9,336 bases of DNA, taken from NCBI GenBank assembly GCA_019695435.1, contig JACTVF010000090.1, positions 1 to 9,336 on the forward strand, in the 5' to 3' direction. This document shows positions 1-4,583 of this stretch, in pieces. How positions within the stretch are numbered: the stretch's first letter is position 1; every line of letters starts with the position of its first letter. A model generated the notes under the pieces. That model was not told the origin of the DNA and ran no database searches. It worked only from the letters and a program-made list of their open reading frames with translations. The position numbers were made by a program, and so were the translations under genes. Origin of the DNA: Methanoregulaceae archaeon (lineage in GTDB: Archaea; Halobacteriota; Methanomicrobia; Methanomicrobiales; Methanospirillaceae).

Positions 1-575
1 GTCATGTCGGTGACATTCGTATTTGGTTGAACAATAAATGATGACGCCTCGTATTCTCCCGGGGTGATATTCTGGGAGAGGGACAATCCGGCCGGAGGGA
101 GGTTTATATTACTATTCGGAAGGAAACGGGTGGCATTCGGTGATGGGATCGGGTACAGGGTAGTGGTCGCGGGTGTACCATTGATGTAATTCGTCTGGTT
201 ACTCCATGATGTTCCCCCTGCATTTATGGTTGATTCGTTGACTGTGAAAACCCGCGGGGTACCGTATTGGTGCGCGGGGTTCCGGAGTGTGAACATACCG
301 CCATCACCAAACGACCAGTTCCGCAGAGTGCCTCCGACCATCGTTGAGGCATCCTTAAACGTAACGGTAAGGAGTGCAAGTCCGGACGTGGGTAAACCGA
401 AGAACCCGGCGGCAGGTACCCCGGACCCCCCGGGGGTGACTGCAGGTTCCCAGGTCGGCTTTCCTGATAACGAGACTCCGGGCGCCGCACTGACCGGGCT
501 CATGATGAGGCCGATCACTGACACTATTATCGTGATGATGGCGACTGCCCGGTAACTGGTCTCAGGGAGGTTCAT
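1..575 (-). CDS. Secreted PKD-domain surface protein, C-terminus beyond window edge
   Basis: The minus strand is open from an ATG at 573-575 to the window edge, giving 191 codons without a stop, so the C-terminus is missing. Residues 1-31 form a typical Sec signal peptide: a short polar start, a hydrophobic run at about 10-25 (VAIITIIVSVIGLIM), then a PVSA-AP cleavage site. Residues 68-115 look like one PKD repeat: TFKDAS, then WSFGDGG (the PKD W.FGDG signature), then RNPAHQYGTPRVFTV (the NP.H.Y...G.YTV ending). After it comes a Thr/Asn/Pro-rich stretch with several N-x-S/T sequons. PKD proteins of this kind are abundant on methanogen cell surfaces, where they serve in adhesion or the outer layer; the exact partner is unknown. 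The sequence AAGGATACAAGG sits just before the ATG and could act as a weak ribosome-binding site. The gene lies 102 bases downstream of the broken epimerase on the same strand. I am confident it is coding and secreted, less so of its role. Confidence 0.82.
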   Translation of the reverse strand, partial: MNLPETSYRAVAIITIIVSVIGLIMSPVSAAPGVSLSGKPTWEPAVTPGGSGVPAAGFFGLPTSGLALLTVTFKDASTMVGGTLRNWSFGDGGMFTLRNPAHQYGTPRVFTVNESTINAGGTSWSNQTNYINGTPATTTLYPIPSPNATRFLPNSNINLPPAGLSLSQNITPGEYEASSFIVQPNTNVTDM

Positions 576-677
576 CCTTGTATCCTTCAGTATTGACAGG
601 TATCTGGTGCGGGCTGGGGTGTGCACGTATCCGTGTCGCTTGAATCTTAACGCATCATCACTATTCTGTCTTTCCCT

Positions 678-1566
678 TCACTGATTCCGGTACCACGCAA
701 CCGTCTCCTCCAGTCCCGATGTCACAGAATAAGTTGGTTCATATCCAAATGCGGCCTGTGCCCGGGCAATATCCGCAACAGAATCTCGTACATCCCCGGC
801 TGAGGGAGGCCCGAACGTGACCGGAACCGTAATGCCCGTGATCTCCATGATCGTATCCGCCAGCTCAAGCAGGTTGATCCGCCGGCCGCAGGCGACATTA
901 AAAACTCCGGTTTTTCCGGATCCCATTGCCCGGATATTTGCCTGGACAACATCCTTCACATAGACAAAATCCCGGAAGGGTGCTGGTGATGAACTTTGAG
1001 ATAACCCCCGAGTAAGGGGAAGATGGGTCCTGTCGTGGCCCGAAGACATTGAAGTAGCGCAGGGAAATGCACCGGACGCCGTACAACCGGGAGAATACCG
1101 AACAATAATATTCCCCGGACAGTTTTGATACCGCGTACGGGGAGAGCGTTTCGGGGATCATATCTTCCCGCTTGGGCAGTCCGGGACGGTCGCCATAGAC
1201 AGCCGCAGATGAGGCAAATACAACGTTTTTCACACCGCATTCGCGTGCTGCAGCAAGGACCTTAAAGGTCCCGGACAGGTTGACCTCGTGGGTTTCGAGG
1301 GGATTTGCGATGGACCGCGGCACCGAGGCAATCGCCGCTTCGTGAAAGATCCCGTCGGCGCCTTCGAACGTTTTATTGAGCAGCGGAAAGTCCGTGACAC
1401 TTCCATTCGCACAAGAAACCTTGTCCTTTTCAAGAAACGGCGCGATATTCTCCATCTTCCCGGAGAACAGGTTGTCAAGGATCACTACTTCGTGCTTCTG
1501 CGCTGCGAGTTCTTCAACGATGTGAGAACCAATAAACCCGGCTCCACCGGTGACGATATATTTCAT
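678..1566 (-). pseudogene. NAD-dependent UDP-glucose 4-epimerase-like gene, disrupted by internal deletion/frameshift
   Basis: An extended short-chain dehydrogenase of the UDP-glucose (or UDP-GlcNAc) 4-epimerase type, which interconverts nucleotide sugars for glycans using bound NAD. The start is the ATG at 1566 (MKYIVTGGAGFIGSHI). Visible motifs: the NAD-binding GGAGFIG at residues 7-13, DNLFSGK at 31-37, the catalytic Ser in FASSAAVYG at about 120, and the YAVSK Tyr/Lys pair at 144/148. RYFNVFGPRQDPSSPYSGVISKFI (170-193) is also family-typical. The frame then breaks: RDFVYVKDVVQANI resumes in another frame at 974, only 13 bases after the Ile codon at 988-990. Family members usually have about 18 residues here, including the GDGxQT motif, so roughly 41 bases are missing. 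The C-terminal 98 codons up to the TGA at 678-680 look intact (VFNVACG, FGYEPTYS). With the gap restored the protein would be about 309 aa, normal for the family. It is either a true pseudogene or an assembly error. Confidence 0.85.
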
Positions 1567-1578
1567 AACATCGGCCGT

Positions 1579-1599
1579 ATCGGGAGGTGATTTCCCGAT
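1579..1599 (-). promoter_or_regulatory. Leader hairpin with anti-Shine-Dalgarno-like sequence before the epimerase start
   Basis: On the minus strand ATCGGGA and TCCCGAT (7-bp arms) enclose the 7-nt loop AATCACC. The hairpin ends 12 nt before the epimerase ATG. Its right half includes ATCACCTCC, which matches the conserved 3' end of archaeal 16S rRNA, so the mRNA carries an anti-Shine-Dalgarno-like sequence and no Shine-Dalgarno of its own. The plus strand correspondingly shows GGGAGGTGAT at 1582-1591 with no gene behind it. The structure is seen in the sequence; any regulatory role is inference. Confidence 0.4.
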
Positions 1600-1628
1600 C
1601 TGATTCTTACAGGAATTTGAGTTCTTTT

Positions 1629-1636
1629 TTATAAAT
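1629..1636 (-). promoter_or_regulatory. TATA box for the epimerase gene
   Basis: The minus strand reads CGGCTATTTATAAAAAAG across 1640-1623, a good archaeal TATA element. Transcription would start about 25 nt downstream, near 1606, giving a leader of roughly 40 nt before the ATG at 1566. This also argues against an upstream start at 1725 for the epimerase frame, because that start would lie upstream of the promoter. Confidence 0.55.
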
Positions 1637-1722
1637 AGCCGTTTATCGACTCTGGTGAAATCCTCAAAACATCTCTCAACCTTGATGGGGCTTCGGCACG
1701 AGTTACCTTTCGCCTCCGCACG

Positions 1723-1739
1723 CATGAGGTATCCTCATG
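1723..1739. repeat. Perfect inverted repeat (hairpin 1)
   Basis: CATGAGG and CCTCATG form 7-bp arms around the loop TAT. It lies in the spacer, upstream of the epimerase promoter and about 130 nt beyond the lipoprotein stop. Only three bases separate it from the next hairpin. Confidence 0.7.
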
Positions 1740-1742
1740 GGG

Positions 1743-1775
1743 CGATGACCCCGGGAAGGTACTTCCCCATCATCG
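1743..1775. repeat. Two-step inverted repeat (hairpin 2)
   Basis: The outer arms are CGATGA (1743-1748) and TCATCG (1770-1775). The inner arms are GGGAAG (1753-1758) and CTTCCC (1762-1767) around the loop GTA, with an asymmetric internal loop of CCCC against CA. Together with hairpin 1 it forms a compact structured block that could be part of a transcript or a paired operator; neither can be told from sequence. Confidence 0.65.
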
Positions 1776-1842
1776 GATTGCGCAGGGGCGGTTTTTGGGG
1801 GACTGGCACGATCCCCTCCGTTCCTCTGTAATTTGAGATGGG

Positions 1843-1863
1843 AAAAAAACAGGGATTGACCTG
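1843..1863 (-). terminator. Oligo-T terminator of the lipoprotein gene
   Basis: On the minus strand, starting nine bases after the lipoprotein TGA, comes a weak hairpin CAGG...CCTG followed directly by seven T residues (A7 at 1843-1849 on the plus strand). Oligo-T tracts are the main archaeal intrinsic termination signal, so this probably ends the lipoprotein transcript. Confidence 0.55.
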
Positions 1864-1869
1864 CTCTTT

Positions 1870-2583
1870 TCATATGCGGGACATTGTGGTGACGGGTGAA
1901 GTTGGATTGAGAGTTATCGATTTCACCATGGCTAGTGACTCATCGTTGCTGACTCCGACATAGGTGAATATGTATACATTCCCGTTCACTATGGTATAAA
2001 ATTGAACACCGGTTGCTATGGGTTTACTGTATCCATACTTCTCTAATACATAGTCTATCCTATACGCCTTGTTCCCGGAAATTTGCATCTGGTAGGAAGC
2101 ACCGGTCTCATCCCATGCCAAATTTTCCTGAGTATATGTATTCTGGAGTGCGACAACAGCCTTGTTGAAATAGTCCTCTAGGTTTCCTGAATATCCGGGA
2201 TCGGTATCTATACTTAGTGTATAGTTGCTCGTTCCAGGGGCGTAAAAATTCACGATATTCAGAGTATTCCTACCATAATCCCTTACGCCCCATGTGCCGG
2301 GCTCATTATATGACCATTCCGAGGGGTAGGAGAGTGAAATTCCATAAGGATTGTTTGTATATGATGATAACGTCGATGCGGATGGTTGAGGGGTTACGGC
2401 CGTCACTAAAACTATAGGTGTCGTTGTGGCAGGCGTCGTTGCGATATTCGCCCCGGCAGATGGTGCGACAGTCTGCGCCGGGTTACTGGTACTGGACTTC
2501 GTGCCCGATATACATCCAGTGGAAACAACTACGCAGATGACGATTAAGATTAAACAGGGCAGGATCAGGATTTTCCGTTTCAT
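1870..2583 (-). CDS. PsbP-like surface lipoprotein
   Basis: 237 codons from ATG (2583) to TGA (1870). The N-terminus MKRKILILPCLILIVICVVV is a lipoprotein signal peptide, followed by the lipobox STGC with the lipid-accepting Cys at 24. Residues 25-75 are a Thr/Ser/Pro/Ala-rich linker that would tether the domain outside the membrane. Residues 76-227 resemble the PsbP-related fold common in archaeal lipoproteins: NNPYGISLSYPSEWSYNEPG near its start, GNKAYRIDYV at 170-179, and a closing VNGNVYIFTYVG plus MVKSITLNP. In these proteins the domain follows the pattern Y-G-(I/F)-S-(I/L)-x-Y-P-x-x-W. No enzymatic role is known for most of them, and I do not assign one. Codon use is clearly more AT-rich than in ileS or moeA, and the spacer upstream is AT-rich too. 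It has its own candidate promoter and terminator, so it is probably transcribed alone. Confidence 0.85.
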   Translation of the reverse strand: MKRKILILPCLILIVICVVVSTGCISGTKSSTSNPAQTVAPSAGANIATTPATTTPIVLVTAVTPQPSASTLSSYTNNPYGISLSYPSEWSYNEPGTWGVRDYGRNTLNIVNFYAPGTSNYTLSIDTDPGYSGNLEDYFNKAVVALQNTYTQENLAWDETGASYQMQISGNKAYRIDYVLEKYGYSKPIATGVQFYTIVNGNVYIFTYVGVSNDESLAMVKSITLNPTSPVTTMSRI

Positions 2584-2604
2584 AACTTTCGTTGATAATC
2601 AATA

Positions 2605-2613
2605 CTTAATAAT
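2605..2613 (-). promoter_or_regulatory. Possible TATA element of the lipoprotein gene
   Basis: The minus strand reads CATTATTATTAAGTATTG, with ATTATTAAG centred about 26 nt before the ATG at 2583. At the usual archaeal spacing transcription would begin at or next to the ATG, giving a leaderless mRNA. The absence of a Shine-Dalgarno before this ATG fits that. The element is weak and the region AT-rich, so it could be chance. Confidence 0.3.
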
Positions 2614-2834
2614 AATGTAGGATTCGTTGTCTCCGTAGAACTCATATGTAGTTACTATGAAAATGGAAATTCCACAGACGTACGTTTTCATCATGTATTG
2701 TCGCACCGACAGGCGCATGTTCGTTCCTATGAAAATCAACTAAGTTGAGCGAATAATTCATCCTCAACCCAATCGAAACAATTTCTGGATTGAGATTCTG
2801 TAATACTATCAGTCTATGCCGCTCACAAAATAGT

Positions 2835-2849
2835 GTCGGATTATCCGAC
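2835..2849. repeat. Inverted repeat upstream of TATA, candidate operator
   Basis: GTCGGA and TCCGAC flank the loop TTA. The repeat lies about 65-75 bases upstream of the TATA elements at 2912-2931, a position where archaeal activators could bind. It is directly followed by another small palindrome (ACTTT/AAAGT, 2848-2858). Confidence 0.4.
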
Positions 2850-2911
2850 TTTCAAAGTTCCGGAGTGATCCAGATCGGTTCATATCTGTTTCTCCAGAGC
2901 CAATAGTTTAA

Positions 2912-2931
2912 TTTATAAAAATATTTATATA
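2912..2931 (+). promoter_or_regulatory. TATA elements upstream of the gene remnant
   Basis: Two overlapping archaeal TATA-like motifs are present: TTTATAAAA (2912-2920) and TTTATATA (2924-2931). Transcription would start at about 2942-2956, followed by a Shine-Dalgarno GGGAGG at 2978-2983 and the ATG at 2995. The order promoter, Shine-Dalgarno, start is correct, which suggests that the broken frame behind it was once a real gene. Confidence 0.5.
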
Positions 2932-2994
2932 GACACAACACTGAATTCTTCCGTTACCTGAATTATCTGAAAATCAAGGGAGGATGTGAGGGAA

Positions 2995-3359
2995 ATGTTA
3001 ACGGAAAAAAGTACTGGCGGGAGTGCATTCTCTCTCCGGTATTTCATGATAACCAAATCAGAACCGCCGTATGATCTCATCAGAAACTGTTTGCATCGTA
3101 TCGGCAACCTCCCATCGGATCGTCATATTACTTCATTAAGGCAAGTTCGGACTGCGACTGCATTTGCCGTGTACGGGATGGCAACGGCAGCGTGCTGTTC
3201 TATGAAATAGTAAATCACCTGAAGATGGGGATCTCTGATAATGACATCAGGGAAGCAATCACCCGGCCGTCCAATGCAGCCTCGCTCCCGGGCTATTATT
3301 ATCTCACACCGGAGATTGAGAGGAAGATCGGGACATCGCCTATATCCAAAAACCGGTAG
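2995..3359 (+). pseudogene. Frame-broken remnant of an unrecognised gene
   Basis: The first part reads MLTEKSTGGSAFSLRYFMIT and continues to about DLIRNCLHRIG, starting at the ATG at 2995 behind a Shine-Dalgarno. A second, coding-looking frame with no usable start then takes over: SSYYFIKASSDCDCICRVRD, NGSVLFYEIVNHLKMGISDN and DIREAITRPSNAASLPGYYY, then LTPEIERKIG, ending at TAG 3357-3359. The switch must lie between the in-frame TGA at 3071-3073 and about 3115 and needs a net shift of one base. Joined, the two parts would give roughly 120 aa. I do not recognise the family. The second part has two nearby Cys pairs (DCDCIC), but no clear zinc-finger spacing. An open stretch continues in the same phase after the TAG (to PFLDV near 3465), so further decay is possible. 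It could also be intact with a recoding event, or a sequencing error. Confidence 0.4.
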
Positions 3360-3423
3360 TGCGGGAAATCCCTGAGGGTATTGAAATCCGGTGTAAGAAT
3401 AGGATATATGGTCAATCCAGAGT

Positions 3424-3615
3424 TCAGGGAGAACCGCGTTTTTGGCCGGTATCCGTTTCTTGACGTATAATTATACAAGAGAGCGTATCCCCCTTCTCCA
3501 TTACTGGTACTCTCTGCCCGCCGGGGGTGATCTCATCTCCCGGCATCAAAAATACGCCCGATTCGGGCTCCGTTTCTTTTTCAGGGATCCCGGTGAACAC
3601 GATAATCAGGGCCAT
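3424..3615 (-). CDS. Doubtful small hypothetical protein (63 aa)
   Basis: An ATG at 3615 opens a 63-codon frame on the minus strand (MALIIVFTGIPEKETEPES, later VFLMPGDEITPGGQRVPVME), ending in TGA at 3424. The composition is unremarkable and protein-like. A TATAAAA motif lies on the minus strand at about 3669-3675, which would place transcription start near 3648, and GGCGGA before the ATG could serve as a poor ribosome-binding site. There are no recognisable motifs or membrane segments. An 85-codon plus-strand frame (3442-3699) overlaps it; at most one of the two can be real, and the minus frame has the better promoter and composition. Low confidence. Confidence 0.25.
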   Translation of the reverse strand: MALIIVFTGIPEKETEPESGVFLMPGDEITPGGQRVPVMEKGDTLSCIIIRQETDTGQKRGSP

Positions 3616-3668
3616 CTGTCCGCCGAAAGAAAAAATCCCTCAATTATTGGCAGGATTGGAAAAATACG

Positions 3669-3675
3669 TTTTATA
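3669..3675 (-). promoter_or_regulatory. TATA box pointing leftward
   Basis: The minus strand reads GCGTATAAAACG here, a canonical archaeal TATA sequence. It would serve the small ORF at 3424-3615 or an untranslated RNA in the same direction. Nothing confirms that it is used. Confidence 0.3.
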
Positions 3676-3722
3676 CGCGACAAAATAATTCCCCTTTAGC
3701 GGTGTTCCGGAGGGCGCGTTTT

Positions 3723-3788
3723 CCGGGCATATTACCCGGGGGAAGGCAGGAAATCCTGCCACCGGATGCAGATAGGGTTGTCTTTTTT
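3723..3788 (+). terminator. Hairpins followed by T6: terminator-like
   Basis: CCGGG (3723-3727) pairs with CCCGG (3735-3739). Next comes a perfect 7-bp hairpin, GGCAGGA (3745-3751) and TCCTGCC (3754-3760), and then a six-T run at 3783-3788 about 22 bases later. On the plus strand this resembles a transcription end. No intact plus-strand gene lies just upstream, only the remnant ending at 3359, so it may end a decayed gene or an untranslated RNA. Confidence 0.35.
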
Positions 3789-3891
3789 GATCAGGGAATA
3801 AACCAGGAACCGGGAATGCCGGGAGGTCGCCGGATTAAAGGATAAACATCCGGGGAGACTAAAAAAGGAAGGAACAGTATTGGTCCCTGAT

Positions 3892-3959
3892 AAAACCGGA
3901 CATTCGTGCCCGGTTTTGTCGAAATCGCCCTATATAATATTTACTTTACCGGTTTTTCG
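3892..3959 (+). promoter_or_regulatory. Three CCGGTTTT motifs around the TATA box: candidate operator
   Basis: AAAACCGG (3892-3899) and CCGGTTTT (3910-3917) form an inverted repeat with a 10-nt spacer just upstream of the TATA box. A third copy, CCGGTTTTTCG (3949-3959), sits between the TATA box and the predicted transcription start. Copies two and three extend to CCGGTTTTgTCG and CCGGTTTTtCG. This layout is what one expects of a regulator-binding site that blocks or recruits the basal machinery. The arrangement is seen directly; the function is inferred. Confidence 0.4.
3931..3940 (+). promoter_or_regulatory. TATA box of the two-gene unit
   Basis: TATATAATAT at 3931-3940 in a GC-rich surround (CGCCCTATATAATATTTAC) is the best TATA-like element near the genes at 4131 and 4580. 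Transcription would start near 3960, giving a leader of about 170 nt, long for an archaeon. Confidence 0.55.
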
Positions 3960-4048
3960 TTTGTTCAGTCACGCAGATATATCCCGGCTGCTTACCGGCA
4001 TGTGCCACACGGCCCGGCCTACGACGGGTGCTGCGGGCGAAAAACGTT

Positions 4049-4110
4049 CCTGTCGGTCTGGTTAAGCGGATAGCGGACGCTCCGTACCCAGACACCGTTT
4101 GCCGGACAGG
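4049..4110 (+). promoter_or_regulatory. Long leader hairpin next to the ribosome-binding site
   Basis: Three nested stems can be drawn. CCTGTC (4049-4054) pairs with GACAGG (4105-4110). GTCTGG (4056-4061) pairs with CCAGAC (4088-4093). CGGA (4067-4070) pairs with TCCG (4081-4084). The structure ends 10 bases before the Shine-Dalgarno GGAGAG (4121-4126) of the gene at 4131, so it could control translation. It matches no riboswitch consensus I know, and it is not a tRNA because it lacks a TΨC arm (GGTTCRA). Confidence 0.4.
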
Positions 4111-4130
4111 GCCGGTGGCAGGAGAGAGAA

Positions 4131-4583
4131 ATGAAAGATGATGCAACAAAAACAACCGGCCGGGATGGTAACGCATGCACACCGCAGTCCTACAGGCTGA
4201 TCTGTATTCACAATCCCGGGAAAGAGACCGGCCGGCGGATCAAGAAGACGTCCGCTCTGGCCGTGATACCAGGAGGAGGACCAAAGGCAGGGGGAGTCAT
4301 GCCCGGCCCGGAACCGCCGGTGAGTGACGGGAAAGCCGCACCGGCTGTACCCCAAAGACCGGATAACAACCCTTCGGGCACACAGTCAGGATCCGGGGAT
4401 CTCAGCACGATCGTTCCCGGAAAATCCGGCGATCGCAAGTCCGGTATCTCCGGAGGGCCCGGGGATCCCCGGGCGGAAATTCCGGTTGAGACCGGAAGCA
4501 CCCTGCCGCTGGTACCGGCAGGGGACGAACACGGCAGCACAGGTCAAAGGTCATCCGGCATCCCCGGAGGCGGGTCGTCATGA
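4131..4583 (+). CDS. Gly/Pro-rich, probably disordered hypothetical protein
   Basis: 150 codons, ATG 4131 to TGA 4581-4583, behind a Shine-Dalgarno GGAGAG (4121-4126) at normal distance. Residues 1-50 are mixed and basic (YRLICIHNPGKETGRRIKKT at about 21-40). From about residue 49 on, the protein is dominated by Gly, Pro, Ser, Asp and Lys (IPGGGPKAGG, GKSGDRKSGISGGPGD, ending GIPGGGSS). It has no hydrophobic core, signal peptide or membrane segment, so it is most likely disordered and cytoplasmic. The stop overlaps the next start (ATGA, 4580-4583), a strong sign of co-transcription and coupled translation, and the main reason to accept this frame over its GC-rich shadows. I recognise no family. 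It may be a flexible partner or tether of the downstream protein; that is inference. Alternatively the true coupled reading frame might begin further downstream. Confidence 0.55.
   Translation: MKDDATKTTGRDGNACTPQSYRLICIHNPGKETGRRIKKTSALAVIPGGGPKAGGVMPGPEPPVSDGKAAPAVPQRPDNNPSGTQSGSGDLSTIVPGKSGDRKSGISGGPGDPRAEIPVETGSTLPLVPAGDEHGSTGQRSSGIPGGGSS

Larger units (their letters stand above)
1567..1869. other. Spacer between lipoprotein and epimerase genes
   Basis: This 303-base stretch holds no convincing gene. From right to left along the minus-strand transcripts it contains the oligo-T terminator of the lipoprotein (1843-1863), two adjacent hairpins (1723-1739 and 1743-1775), the epimerase TATA box (1629-1636) and its leader hairpin (1579-1599). 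I saw no tRNA-like sequence or known riboswitch consensus. Confidence 0.6.
2584..2994. other. AT-rich gene-free spacer with divergent promoters
   Basis: About 410 bases lie between two divergent starts (lipoprotein leftward, gene remnant rightward). The stretch is much richer in A and T than the flanking genes. It contains short inverted repeats at 2699-2711 (TGTCG/CGACA), 2737-2747 (CAACT/AGTTG) and 2835-2849 (GTCGGA/TCCGAC). It also has a direct repeat of 13 matching bases out of 14 (2651-2664 and 2723-2736, GTTmCTATGAAAAT). The TATA elements at 2912-2931 belong to the rightward gene. I see no credible coding frame. Confidence 0.6.
3616..4130. other. 515-base non-coding stretch with promoter, hairpins and leader
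   Basis: No credible coding frame occupies this stretch. In order it contains a leftward TATA box (3669-3675), two hairpins followed by a T tract (3723-3788), an inverted repeat with 8-bp arms (3892-3917), a strong rightward TATA box (3931-3940), and then the predicted leader of about 170 nt with a long hairpin (4049-4110) leading into the two-gene unit. Confidence 0.6.

Noticed and set aside
1567..1725. N-terminal extension of the epimerase frame to an ATG at 1725
   Set aside because: The TATA box at 1629-1636 lies inside the extension, and family proteins begin at the short strand before GGAGFIG, that is at MKYIV (1566).
1640..1780. Known riboswitch (fluoride, guanidine, TPP, cobalamin) in the lipoprotein-epimerase spacer
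   Set aside because: None of the conserved core sequences could be matched by eye. The hairpins lie upstream of the epimerase TATA box, so they are not in that gene's leader.
2602..2697. 31-codon minus-strand frame (MMKTYVCGISIF...) ending just before the lipoprotein start
   Set aside because: There is no Shine-Dalgarno, it covers the probable lipoprotein promoter, and it is too short to judge in AT-rich sequence.
3442..3699. 85-codon plus-strand frame
   Set aside because: It overlaps the slightly better minus-strand frame, has no promoter or Shine-Dalgarno in place, and its composition is not convincing.
3880..4065. 61-codon plus-strand frame spanning the TATA box at 3931
   Set aside because: It starts upstream of the promoter and crosses operator-like repeats and the leader. 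The 21-codon part starting at the ATG at 3999 could be a leader peptide, but it has no Shine-Dalgarno.
4049..4110. tRNA or tRNA-like element in the leader
   Set aside because: There is no GGTTCRA TΨC arm, no 7-bp acceptor plus 5-bp anticodon arm layout, and no discernible anticodon loop; it folds as one long hairpin instead.
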